Source: JAPLJM01 sp963708515
GTDB taxonomy: Bacteria; Desulfobacterota; Syntrophia; Syntrophales; Fen-1087
Direction of reading: 5' to 3'
NCBI GenBank assembly: GCA_963708515.1
Contig: CAVPSX010000023.1
Coordinates: 1 to 64,000, forward strand
DNA: 64,000 nt
Made by a program: the position numbers and the translations under genes. Below, piece by piece: positions 24,307 through 32,640 of this stretch (positions are counted from its first letter, which is position 1; each line of letters starts with the position of its first letter). The notes beneath the pieces were generated by a model, which was given only the letters and a program-made list of their open reading frames with translations, was not told the origin of the DNA and made no database searches.

Positions 24307-24867
24307 CTAACGCAGAAAAAACTTAATCGTAGAACTTTGTCTCCGGGTTATAAATTTTTTAAGCAAAAAAACAATCGGCTTTAAAAAGCCTGTTACTTCC
24401 ATCAAGGTGGCATCAAAGATGAGTAACTCATTGTTGGTGGTTACAAGAATATTGCTTAAGCATCTCCTGAATACCCCGCCCCTGCCAATGAGATCAATCT
24501 CTGTATTCTTTGCTTTAATCATCGAATGATAAGCATTTACGATTTCTTTGAATTGTTTTTGAATATATCCATGTTCTAAATCTTTTTTTGTTAGAAAATG
24601 CCCCACTATTTTAGGTTGTATTTGCACTATGTGTTTATTATTTGGTGAGATAGCAATTTCAGTTTCTAGGAGATATTTCCCAAAATAATTCTTGCAAGTG
24701 TCATAATCTTGGGTAGCTTTTTCTTTTGCTTTGGAACCAAGGCAAAAGTAAAGAGCCGAAAATTTTATCACACTATCAGTATCATATTCATATACAAAAT
24801 GCTCGCCACCCCAAGCGATCAATCGGCCAATTTTAGCTTTATCAGTGACAAATAATTTCTTTTTCAC
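24307..24867 (-). CDS. Small protein-kinase-fold protein (YrbL-like)
   Basis: The 186-residue AT-rich gene encodes a protein with a kinase N-lobe-like GRLIAWGGEHFVYEYDTDSVIKFSAL (glycine loop and invariant-Lys-like K). A hinge-like HIVQIQPKIVGHFL follows, and then LSNILVTTNNELLIFDATLME, resembling the catalytic-loop Asn and the DFG Asp of small kinase-like YrbL/RIO-type proteins. The HRD-type Asp is not obvious, so activity is uncertain. GTG or another upstream start is not needed; ATG 24867 is used, although the ribosome site is weak. Base composition is clearly AT-richer than the core genes, consistent with transfer. Repeat copies lie on both sides. Confidence 0.6.
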   Translation of the reverse strand: MKKKLFVTDKAKIGRLIAWGGEHFVYEYDTDSVIKFSALYFCLGSKAKEKATQDYDTCKNYFGKYLLETEIAISPNNKHIVQIQPKIVGHFLTKKDLEHGYIQKQFKEIVNAYHSMIKAKNTEIDLIGRGGVFRRCLSNILVTTNNELLIFDATLMEVTGFLKPIVFLLKKFITRRQSSTIKFFLR

Positions 24868-25157
24868 TGTAGAAGTGTATGAAGGAGGATCTTGTCCGTC
24901 AAGGAAATATTAACCGCAAAATATAAGGTGTACTTCCACCTACCTAATGAGTTGAGAAGTCAAGGAAATATTTTATTGATAACCAGTTAAAGTCTTGAAC
25001 TCTATGGCACGAAGGGAAATTGTGTAGTTCAGGAAGATATCCGTAACAAAATATCCAATTACCGATTTTTCAACAGCGCCAAAACACCGGAATCGCTGTC
25101 TCCACCTACAAGTCCTCAGAATTGACGCGAGAAAAGCGTTGAACATTGCCAGTTGAA
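24868..25157 (+). repeat. Repeat-filled spacer with a near full copy (about 24959-25115)
   Basis: AGTCAAGGAAATATTTTATT, TTGATAACCAGTTAAAGTC, TAGTTCAGGAAGATATCC, AACAAAATATCCAATTACCG and the core TTTTTCAACAGCGCCAAAAC + CCGGAATCGCTGTCTCC form a full copy. A second start (ATTGCCAGTTGAAAACAGCA) at about 25144-25165 runs straight into the IS91 remnant. No gene is seen. Confidence 0.6.
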
Positions 25158-25365
25158 AACAGCAATGCTTGCAGGAGAAAGCCAGTAGGTACTCATAGCC
25201 GCAATCCTTGCATTTCACGCGGGCGAAGCCGTTATGGAGGTTCCCGCAGCCCAGATACCGATAAATTACCGCTGAAGATATGGCCGGGATCCTTACAGCC
25301 GTGAGAAATACTCATCGTAGATCATTATGAAAATCTTAAAATAGTCCTCCACGCACCCACAATAA
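25158..25365 (-). pseudogene. IS91-type transposase remnant (N-terminal part)
   Basis: On the minus strand from about 25363 one frame reads VEDYFKIFIMIYDEYFSRL and then hits a stop. Another frame continues YRYLGCGNLHNGFARVKCKD and CGYEYLLAFSCKH before matching ends near 25158. This is the N-terminal zinc-binding region of IS91-family transposases, with at least two frame breaks. It has the same orientation as the middle-part remnant at 19545-19870 and lies at the expected N-terminal side. Confidence 0.75.
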
Positions 25366-25368
25366 AAA

Positions 25369-26601
25369 TCATTGTTTGGTCCCCGTGTAATTTCCACTTG
25401 CCCCACAGCCACTATAGGTACCGCTCTGGCTATTGCCACTGATAGTCCCGGAGGAACCTCTTTGGCATGAATTGTAGCTACAGTCCCTGGTATTTATAAT
25501 ACAAGAAACGCTGACCCCTGACGATTTACAAGTCCCGGTAACAGTTTGACCACTACTATCATTCCAGATGCCCGTACAGGAACAATTTGAGCAATTAACG
25601 ACAAAGGTACCGTTTTGCGGACTATTACATCTTGTTCCTGAATACGTGCCGGTCCATTGTCCGTCTGGATTGCTGCAAGATGTTGGTGTTGTACCGCTGC
25701 TACTGCTACCACCGCCGGCCACCGCGGCAGCGCCACCGACAACCGCTGCCCCGCCAATCGCGATTCCTGTGATGGCAGCCGTTGACAGGCCCGTTGCCAC
25801 AGCTGCCGTTCCCGCAGCGGCAGCAGTCGCTGTTCCCGCGGCTGCGCCTCCCGCCGCAACCGTTGTTCCGCTGCCTGCTGCCGTTGCCGTAGTCGCTCCA
25901 CCACCAGCTGCTGCCGTTCCACCCGTACCGGTGCCTGCACCTCCCGCAGTGCCTGCCGCTCCCGTTTCCGTCGCCTTGGCAACAGCAGCCGCCCCTACCG
26001 CTGCGCCAATCGCGGAAATAGTGATGACGCCGCCAATGATGACAGCCACCTGACCCGCTTGCAGCACGGCCGTGGAGACAACCTCGCCCGTCGGGGCAAG
26101 CGCAGAAAGATTCAGCGAGCCCTCCGTACAGGCGACGGTCGCCACCCCCTGATTCTGGGCATTCACGGCCTCGTCATATTCAAAGCCCGTTCCCCTGACG
26201 CCGACAATGCCAGTGGGAGAACGGACTTCAAAGACATTATCACCGCCAATATATTTCTTTATATTGGCCGTCACTTTACCGATCGCCAACGAAAAGACAC
26301 CCCTGCGCGATTTCTCCTTGAAGAGGAATTCCTTGATTTCCAGTTTTGTATTCTCGGACAGCTTGATCGTACTGTCATCGGAAAAGACCATCGTGGCCGA
26401 AGAGGTCAGGGCGGTGGCAATTAAGTCCTTCATTTCAATCGGCGACTTCGCAACGGGTGTTATGACTTCTTTCGCCCTCGTCTGTGTGACGTTGCCGACA
26501 ACCGATGTAAATTCACCGACCGCAGCAGCAAAAGTTGAGTAGGGAATGATGAGTTGCAGGACCAGTAAAAAACAAAGAAAACGCCTGATGGATTTATACA
26601 T
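25369..26601 (-). CDS. FecR-domain secreted protein with Ala/Gly-rich spacer
   Basis: The 410-residue protein has a signal peptide (1-26, ending TFAAA). A FecR domain follows (about 30-195: SAVGNVTQTR-like start, STIKLSENTKLEI, GKVTANIKKYIGGDNVFEVRSPTGIVGVRGTGF), then a long Ala/Gly/Thr low-complexity stretch (about 200-305) with two hydrophobic runs. The C-terminal 100 residues are rich in Ser, Gly and Cys (about 10 Cys), probably disulphide-bonded. FecR domains here are periplasmic or surface, not the sigma regulator type. ATG 26601 follows GGAGG. A conserved hairpin module lies in the 5' leader (26681-26760). Confidence 0.82.
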   Translation of the reverse strand: MYKSIRRFLCFLLVLQLIIPYSTFAAAVGEFTSVVGNVTQTRAKEVITPVAKSPIEMKDLIATALTSSATMVFSDDSTIKLSENTKLEIKEFLFKEKSRRGVFSLAIGKVTANIKKYIGGDNVFEVRSPTGIVGVRGTGFEYDEAVNAQNQGVATVACTEGSLNLSALAPTGEVVSTAVLQAGQVAVIIGGVITISAIGAAVGAAAVAKATETGAAGTAGGAGTGTGGTAAAGGGATTATAAGSGTTVAAGGAAAGTATAAAAGTAAVATGLSTAAITGIAIGGAAVVGGAAAVAGGGSSSSGTTPTSCSNPDGQWTGTYSGTRCNSPQNGTFVVNCSNCSCTGIWNDSSGQTVTGTCKSSGVSVSCIINTRDCSYNSCQRGSSGTISGNSQSGTYSGCGASGNYTGTKQ

Positions 26602-26680
26602 GAGTACACCTCCTGTACGTTCCTTCAAATAAACCGACGTATTTCTATGCAGAACAGACCGGTTGCTTCAGCTGCATCCA

Positions 26681-26760
26681 GAGAACACAAAACCCCGCAC
26701 TCTATTGAGATGCGGGGTTTCAATAATCCCTTCATGGCATCACCCTTATAGAAAGGGTCC
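26681..26760 (-). promoter_or_regulatory. Leader hairpin module (copy A) of the FecR gene
   Basis: Reading the minus strand: ACCCTTTCTATAAGGGT hairpin, TGATGCCATGAAGGGATTA, then a strong hairpin AAACCCCGCA...TGCGGGGTTT (26690-26720) followed by TTTGTGTTCT. The 18-base end is identical to copy B at 37669-37750, and the stem arms differ by paired changes. It sits about 80-160 bases upstream of the coding start. It could be an attenuator or an unknown riboswitch. Confidence 0.5.
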
Positions 26761-26912
26761 GAATTGGTTGTTAACCGATTGATAATTCCCTATTTATATA
26801 TGGGTGCTTTGTGTTCCCAATTCCCTGAAAAGTCAAGAAGAAAATTTCATTGATAACCGTTTGAATTATGGCATCCGTCATCGCTAATGAGCAAAGCAAA
26901 TATTCTGAGTTT

Positions 26913-27269
26913 TCACTTAGCTACTTTGTATGACAAATCTGCAACCTTTTCATCTTTAACATAGACTAAACATTGTTGTGGCATTCTCGGACTATCTGTT
27001 TTGCATGAACCACATTCTGCGTCGAATTTTATTCCCTCATATTTTCCTGAAAGGAAAAGTGTCCCCATGACTGGATCTGTCGTTCCTTTAGCAACCTCTG
27101 TGTCGTTTACGAATAAAGTAATATTACAATTTAGTTGATCCACAGCTTGCACATAGATTGTGTATTTATGATTGTCAATGGTTACATTGGCTGTTCTTGA
27201 TTTAAGAAGGGTTCCTCCACACGCAGTAATCATAAATACAACAAGTAAAAGACCAATCACTTTTTTCAT
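26913..27269 (-). CDS. Small hypothetical lipoprotein
   Basis: The 118-residue protein has a lipoprotein signal with lipobox MITAC (Cys near 17). A beta-rich domain follows (ANVTIDNHKYTIYVQAVDQLNCNITLFVNDTEVAKGT), then a CGSCKTDSPRMPQQCLVYVKD segment with a CxxC pair. I do not recognise the family. It is AT-rich with an AAGGAG site before ATG 27269. It lies upstream of the FecR gene on the same strand but 300 bases away, with a repeat trace (26833-26870) between them. Confidence 0.65.
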   Translation of the reverse strand: MKKVIGLLLVVFMITACGGTLLKSRTANVTIDNHKYTIYVQAVDQLNCNITLFVNDTEVAKGTTDPVMGTLFLSGKYEGIKFDAECGSCKTDSPRMPQQCLVYVKDEKVADLSYKVAK

Positions 27270-27770
27270 TTTCAGACTCCTTTTCGAACCAACAGGAATT
27301 TGCTTTTCAGCATGAATTTAGGTAACACAAAAAAATCAGATTCTCAACATAAGTTTCTGACTTATGGTTAAAGAATAAAGGCTGAGCAAGGATTTTTTAA
27401 TACAAGTTATTTATTGAAAGCGTGAATTTGGGGAATTCTGTTTGAGTAGCAGATTTGAACCCGTAATGCTCAGGCGCGAGGGCAGAAAAAAAGGAATTGG
27501 GTGATTATTGCACATACCTACGAGTCAATGATTGGCAGCATTATTAAGAATCGCTGAATACCGTTTGAAGTGGAGCATACCGACCCCTGACCAATTCACA
27601 AGCTGATCGTCTAATTAGAATCCGGAAAAAACGAGACGATTATCGTCATTTTTCACGCCTGCGACATGGCTATGTCCGTCACGATCGTAACAGGTCTTCA
27701 GGCCAGACCCCCCGGAGTTCTTCGTGTCGCAGGCCCAGCAACCATCTTTGCATTCTGATCGGTGGTCATG
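27270..27770. other. Intergenic stretch with a repeat trace
   Basis: No gene is seen. At 27546-27580 a short piece (AATCGCTGAATACCGTTTGA) resembles the 3' core and 5' start of the dispersed repeat joined together. Confidence 0.4.
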
Positions 27771-28799
27771 TCATGATGTAGCACGCCGCCAGTCCTGCTT
27801 GATGAATTCCAGAAGCTGCTTCGAGAAGTCGGATACGAGGACGATACCCTCGAAATCGGGCGGGCACAGGAGTTTCTGCATGAGCAGGCCATCGCCGTCG
27901 AACCAGCGTGGCAGCGGGCCGCCGAAAAAGTAGCCCCGGTCCCGAAGGATGTCCACCGCCGCGCCGACCCAGGGCTCGGTCAGGTTCAGCCAGACCTGAA
28001 AGACGACACTGTCTTTCGCCAGCGCCTCGCTCTCCAGGACGGAAAGGCGGTTCGGGAAATCGCCTCCGATCTCAGGAACGGCAATCCGGGCCACCCGGGC
28101 AAAATCAAAAACCGTCAGATCGGCCCTGGTCGGCCTGGCGCCGGGGATGTCTCCTTCGGACACGACCAGGTCGCGAGCGTCATCCAGGCGAGCGTAGATC
28201 CCCCGCAGTTCCTGTTCATAGGAAGGCGGCAGCAAAATCCGGTGCGGCTTCGGTTTATAGCAGCGGAAGCCGTTCACGGTCGCCACCCGTCCGGCGGCGC
28301 TTTTTTCCTGGCTATAGGCCTCGGCGGGCATCAGGGCCACCTCGATGGCCATCTCCACAAAATTGTAGCGGGCGACGGCCTTTTGCATGTGGGGGTGGTT
28401 GCAGACGGCCTCGCCGAAGAGCGTTTCAATATGGGGGGTTCCGGCGACGAATTCATTGCACAAGAAACCCGCCAGGCGGTTGTTGATCCCCCAGTTGCGG
28501 CACTCCTTCCGGACCAGACCAACGCCCCATTCGTACATGGATTTGCAGGGCGCCGAGAGATAAAGGTGGGTCACGCCGATCACCTCCCCGGACGCGGTGC
28601 GGGCCACGATGGAGTAATACCGGCCTTCCCGGTTGGCGGCGGTGACGGCCGCCGGATCGTAGAACAAACGGATCGGGTAGCCCTCGCCGTAAACAGCACG
28701 GAAGAGCCGGACGATGCCATCAGCATCCTCGGGGCGAAAACTGCCCACGGTAAAGGGTTCCTGTTCCTGAAGCATCGGCTTGTCGTCATCGCTTTTCAC
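27771..28799 (-). CDS. GNAT-type acetyltransferase with an extra C-terminal domain
   Basis: The 342-residue protein has an N-terminal GNAT domain (about 14-160: FRPEDADGIVRLFRAVYGEG, GEVIGVTHLYL, WGVGLVRKECRNWGINNRL as the acetyl-CoA region). The C-terminal region (about 185-340) ends GYFFGGPLPRWFDGDGLLMQKL. That C-terminal half resembles the end of the 31216-32535 product, so the two are probably paralogous there. GTG 28799 follows AAGGAGG. It closes the four-gene minus-strand cluster; substrate unknown. Confidence 0.75.
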   Translation of the reverse strand: MKSDDDKPMLQEQEPFTVGSFRPEDADGIVRLFRAVYGEGYPIRLFYDPAAVTAANREGRYYSIVARTASGEVIGVTHLYLSAPCKSMYEWGVGLVRKECRNWGINNRLAGFLCNEFVAGTPHIETLFGEAVCNHPHMQKAVARYNFVEMAIEVALMPAEAYSQEKSAAGRVATVNGFRCYKPKPHRILLPPSYEQELRGIYARLDDARDLVVSEGDIPGARPTRADLTVFDFARVARIAVPEIGGDFPNRLSVLESEALAKDSVVFQVWLNLTEPWVGAAVDILRDRGYFFGGPLPRWFDGDGLLMQKLLCPPDFEGIVLVSDFSKQLLEFIKQDWRRATS

Positions 28800-28886
28800 G
28801 GATACGTACCTCCTTGTCTGAATGATCTTTCCTTCTTCATCTGGACCTGCGCCTCCCGCTTACCATATTCATCAATATAAGGAAAA

Positions 28887-30119
28887 TCATACGCCATGCC
28901 CTTCTCGGCCGCTTTTTTGCAGGGGAGGCAAGAACTGCGGGACAATCATTGCCAATGCAAAAGACAGCGCCACAAAACCGGCGGCAATGAAAAACAGGGA
29001 GTCAAATCCTGCACCGAGCGCAATAAACATCCCGCCGATGTAGGGCACGAGGAAATAGGCCACATCCATGGTAAAGAGGGTCATGTTGGTGTTGAGCCCC
29101 CGCAGCGGCGGCGGTGAAGCCGAAAAAAGCACGGCATTCAAAAGGGGCAGGATCACGCCTATACATAATCCGTAGAAAGCTGCCAGCAGGTAATACACCG
29201 CCGTGTAATCGACAAGGGGAAGCAGGATCAGGCACGGGACCAACAGCGCCAGGGCCTTCTGCAGGGTGGACAGCTTGTTCATCCTGTCAAAGAGGGCGGC
29301 CCCAAGGGCACGCACCGAGATCAACGCCACCATGGAAATGGTGAAAAAAAGACCGACATCGCCGGTACGGATCTGCAGGGAGAGATCCTTCATGAAGTAA
29401 AATACCGTAGCATGGGCAAGATAGATCAAAAAGATGGTCGTAAGTAAAATAACGACGGATCGCAGTCGTAGATTATCCCGGATCTCGGAAATATTCGGTC
29501 GGTGCAGCAGGACGCCATCCATACTGCGAAGGGCATCGCCGAGTCGCCCCCGTATGGCGATCAGAAGGAAAATCGCGACCACGGAAAAGATCGAAACGGC
29601 CGCATAGATATCGGCCTCATCGCGGACATAAGGAAGCAAGCCCTCGAATAGAGGAGGGATAATGGCGAAGGGGATCATGGTCGCGATGCTGATGGCGCTG
29701 AACCCCTGGCCGCTCTTATCTGGAGGGATAAAGTTCACGACGAGGGCGATGATGGCCGAGGTGAGAAGAACAAAGACCGCACCGTGGAAGATGCGCAGCA
29801 CGATCATCGCCGGAACGGTTGACACCCATGGGTAGGTGCAGGAGGCCACAATCAGCAGGATCAGCGAAACTAGGGTGACGGAAAAAGCATTGCGCACGTG
29901 CAGCCAGGGAAGGACGAACAAGCGCAGGATAAAGGCAGACATCGGTTCCAGTCCAACAAGAAAACCCCGCCACGCGACGGGAATCCCAATGGCCCCCAGG
30001 TAATGATAAAAACTGTAAAACACACTGATATTGCCGAACGCCACGGCAATGATCAGGCAGAGGGCAAGGAATTCAAAAGACCAGAGTTTGCGAGGGGGAG
30101 ACAGGTTGCTCACGGGCAT
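28887..30119 (-). CDS. MFS transporter
   Basis: The 410-residue protein has twelve predicted membrane helices in two blocks split by a basic loop near residue 205 (RGRLGDALRSMDG). It has the MFS-type LVGLEPMSAFILRLF and FFTISMVALISVRALGAALFDRM motifs. It should be a secondary transporter at the inner membrane; neither direction nor substrate can be told. It begins 6 bases after the aminotransferase stop, and the acetyltransferase follows after 87 bases, so it probably exports or imports the compound handled by these enzymes (inference). Confidence 0.87.
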   Translation of the reverse strand: MPVSNLSPPRKLWSFEFLALCLIIAVAFGNISVFYSFYHYLGAIGIPVAWRGFLVGLEPMSAFILRLFVLPWLHVRNAFSVTLVSLILLIVASCTYPWVSTVPAMIVLRIFHGAVFVLLTSAIIALVVNFIPPDKSGQGFSAISIATMIPFAIIPPLFEGLLPYVRDEADIYAAVSIFSVVAIFLLIAIRGRLGDALRSMDGVLLHRPNISEIRDNLRLRSVVILLTTIFLIYLAHATVFYFMKDLSLQIRTGDVGLFFTISMVALISVRALGAALFDRMNKLSTLQKALALLVPCLILLPLVDYTAVYYLLAAFYGLCIGVILPLLNAVLFSASPPPLRGLNTNMTLFTMDVAYFLVPYIGGMFIALGAGFDSLFFIAAGFVALSFALAMIVPQFLPPLQKSGREGHGV

Positions 30120-30125
30120 CGCCTT

Positions 30126-31235
30126 TCAGGCAAGGATTTTTTTCAAGGCGGCGACAAAGGCCTCCAGCGCCTCCATCCGGGCCAGGGTAACGCGGATGTG
30201 ATTCGGATAGCGGAAGCCCGTCATGGGCCGGATCATTATTCCCTCGTGCATGAGCTTCCGGTAGGCGAGGGTGTCGCTCCCCGGCAGTTTCACAATCAGA
30301 TAATTCCCTTCGCCGACGATGATGGGCATACCCATGGCCGCCATCTCTGCGCACAAAAAGGCCTTGCCCTCCCTGATCAGCTGCCGGGTGCGCCGGATAT
30401 GGCCTGTTTCGTCTCGGAGGCAGGCCAGAGCGGCCTCCTGGGCGATGCCGTTGACGGAATAGACTACGCAGGTCCGTCGGATCATGTCGACGACTTTCAG
30501 ATCACCGGCAAGATAGCCGATGCGCAGTCCCGCGATCCCGTACATCTTGGAGAAGGTACGGAAAACGATGAGGTTGGGATAGTCATTGATGAGGGCAATC
30601 CCATCGGGATAATCGTCCGCTTCCACGAATTCGCAGTAGGCCTCATCGATGACGACGATCTGCCTCCCCCCAACCGCATCGAGAAAGTCTCTCAGGGTGT
30701 CCCGGGACCAGTAGGTCCCCGTTGGGTTGTTCGGGTTGCACAGGAAAATCACCTTCGTAGCGGCGTCAATGCTGTGCAGCATCGCCCGGTCGTCGAACCG
30801 TTCCTCCTTGAGGGGGATCACCCGAGCCTCGATCCCGGAGAACACGGCCACCCATTCATATACGGCGAAGGTTTTATCCGCCGTGATGATGTTGTCGCCC
30901 TGTCCACAAAAGGCCTTTATCACAAAGGCGATTACTTCATTGGCGCCGTTGCCCACGAGGATCTGATCGGGGTCGATGCCGTGGCAGGCGGCAATTTCCC
31001 GGCGCAGATAGTATGAATCCCCACTGGGATAGACGGCGCCCCGGGGAGGCGGAAACCGTCGGATCACCTCCTGGGCGCCGGGGGGTGGGCCCAGGGGATT
31101 TTCATTGTTGTTCAGGCGGTACAGATGATCACAGCCGTAAAGCTTTTGCAGCTCCGGATCAGGCTTGCTGGGGATATAGGGCTCGAATTCCCGCACATAG
31201 GCGGGAACCAGGAGGTCAAGGTTCGGTTCTATCAT
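30126..31235 (-). CDS. HisC-like class I/II aminotransferase
   Basis: The 369-residue fold-type I PLP enzyme has the histidinol-phosphate aminotransferase pattern: RLNNNENPLGPP, GNGANEVIAFVIKAF, FLCNPNNPTGTYW, VIDEAYCEF, RTFSKMYGIAGLRIGYLAG (Schiff-base Lys in FSKMYG) and NYLIVKLPG. HisC is normally in a his operon; here it sits with a transporter and acetyltransferases, so another amine substrate is likely. Its ATG overlaps the end of the upstream ATPase-GNAT gene by 20 bases, and the MFS gene starts 6 bases after its stop. Confidence 0.88.
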   Translation of the reverse strand: MIEPNLDLLVPAYVREFEPYIPSKPDPELQKLYGCDHLYRLNNNENPLGPPPGAQEVIRRFPPPRGAVYPSGDSYYLRREIAACHGIDPDQILVGNGANEVIAFVIKAFCGQGDNIITADKTFAVYEWVAVFSGIEARVIPLKEERFDDRAMLHSIDAATKVIFLCNPNNPTGTYWSRDTLRDFLDAVGGRQIVVIDEAYCEFVEADDYPDGIALINDYPNLIVFRTFSKMYGIAGLRIGYLAGDLKVVDMIRRTCVVYSVNGIAQEAALACLRDETGHIRRTRQLIREGKAFLCAEMAAMGMPIIVGEGNYLIVKLPGSDTLAYRKLMHEGIMIRPMTGFRYPNHIRVTLARMEALEAFVAALKKILA

Positions 31236-32535
31236 ACTGAAAAATCAACAGGTCGGCCTGACCGGCAAAGGGGATGATCAATGCGGGCCGGAAATGATTG
31301 GTTATGAGGACGGTCATGAGCGATGCGTGCCAGGAGACTCCCAGGTCGAGGGCGAAGAAGATGTTGTTGATAGCTTCTTCCTTGAGAAAGCGGAGGTGCC
31401 TCTTGACGTTGGCGTCAAGATCGGCGCCCGGCCACAGGGGACGCAGGCTCGCCATCGACCGCTCCCGGCGCACCTCGGCAGAAAAAATCGAGACCCCGGC
31501 CTTCATCTCACCCTGATCACGTACCTCCCGTATTTCCCGGGCGAGAAAGAGACGGCCGTATTCCCGCTGGAGGTAGTCTTTCAGGCACTCATCCGTGAAT
31601 ACCAGGCAGCCGGGATCTTCATGGAGAAGCCGGTAAAATGCCTGTCTCGCGATGGACTCGCCGTCCTGACGGTAATGGTTCATTAACCCCAGCAGCTCAA
31701 ATTGCGATTGGCTGGAAGGGGGGAGACCCGTGAGGTTTACCAGACCAATGGCCTTGGTCCGCGCCGTCCTGGCGATGCAGGCATCGAGGAGCATCGCTGC
31801 AATCTCGCCTTCCCGGACCTGATAAAATACATGGGGACCAAATACCTCAACGATCCGTGCCGTCAGGAAACGAAAAAGGACGCCGCCGGCGCATTCCCCC
31901 TTGGCATCGACAGCCGTTACGACCTGGCAGTCACCGGCGGTGACCATGTCTGCAACTTTCCCGGGGTAGTGGAAAAAGGGCGGCCTTAGCGGGTCATGGG
32001 GTCCCTGGGTCACGCGGGTCACGTAGCGCTTCACCCCTTCCGTATCAGGCGTCTCCACCGTGAGTGCACCCGTAACATCGATCGGCGCAATGGATGTCTC
32101 TGGCGCCGGCGGATAGTCTTTGTCTTTTTCGATGGACAGGCAGATGCGGTTTTGCCTTTCCGCGATGATGTTCAGGCGATCAATTGTGCGGGAGGCAATC
32201 GCCAGGCCCATCTCCGCCATATCGTCTTCACTCGCACAGGGAACGGACGCGGCGATGTTGAGGGCGCCCATGTCGAGGGCCGATACGGAGAAGCGGAATT
32301 CAACTCGGACATAGGATAACCCGTTCACACAACGGATGTCGAGAATCTCCCCCCGACAGACGTTGCTGCTGAGGTAGGAAAAGATTTCTTCCGTGGCCAG
32401 AATGAGTTTGAGCAACTCCTCCCGCCCCAGCCCGAACACCCCGGCCGCCGTTTCCACGCAGTGGGTGGCGACCGGCAGAAAGGACATCCGGGCTGTCAAT
32501 TGCAAGGAAACTATTCGATCTGGATCTTGGCTCAT
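31216..32535 (-). CDS. RsbW-like ATPase fused to an acetyltransferase-like region
   Basis: The 439-residue protein begins with a GHKL/HATPase domain of the anti-sigma (RsbW/SpoIIAB) type: N-box LLKLILATEEIFSYLSSN (41-58), G1-like DDMAEMGLAIASRTIDRLNI (104-123) and NRICLSIEKDKD (129-140). Residues about 165-439 look like a GNAT-like pair, with RYVTRVTQGPHDPLRPPFFHYPGK and a C-terminal end resembling the 27771-28799 product. Fusion of an RsbW-type kinase domain to such a region is unusual. ATG 32535 follows GAGGAG. It is the first gene of the four-gene cluster. Confidence 0.7.
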   Translation of the reverse strand: MSQDPDRIVSLQLTARMSFLPVATHCVETAAGVFGLGREELLKLILATEEIFSYLSSNVCRGEILDIRCVNGLSYVRVEFRFSVSALDMGALNIAASVPCASEDDMAEMGLAIASRTIDRLNIIAERQNRICLSIEKDKDYPPAPETSIAPIDVTGALTVETPDTEGVKRYVTRVTQGPHDPLRPPFFHYPGKVADMVTAGDCQVVTAVDAKGECAGGVLFRFLTARIVEVFGPHVFYQVREGEIAAMLLDACIARTARTKAIGLVNLTGLPPSSQSQFELLGLMNHYRQDGESIARQAFYRLLHEDPGCLVFTDECLKDYLQREYGRLFLAREIREVRDQGEMKAGVSIFSAEVRRERSMASLRPLWPGADLDANVKRHLRFLKEEAINNIFFALDLGVSWHASLMTVLITNHFRPALIIPFAGQADLLIFQYDRTEP

Positions 32536-32640
32536 CTCACTCCTCAGGATTATAATGCCTAAAAATGGCGCCTTCGCAAAAAGTCGTCATTTCTACCTTT
32601 AAGAGACCTTCCTGTCAAAGGATTTTGTTCGTAGCCGGCT

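Noticed and set aside
24007..24384. 125-codon plus-strand open frame after the ATPase
   Set aside because: It runs through the dispersed repeat copy and into the antisense end of the kinase-like gene, with no ribosome site.
26681..26760. GEMM (c-di-GMP/cGAMP) riboswitch before the FecR gene
   Set aside because: The GEMM core (CACGCACAGGGCAAAC-like and GGGACGCAAAGCC) is absent; the element is kept only as an unknown leader module.
29898..31016. 372-codon open frame antisense to the aminotransferase/MFS junction
   Set aside because: It spans two well-supported genes on the other strand and has no ribosome site or family motif.
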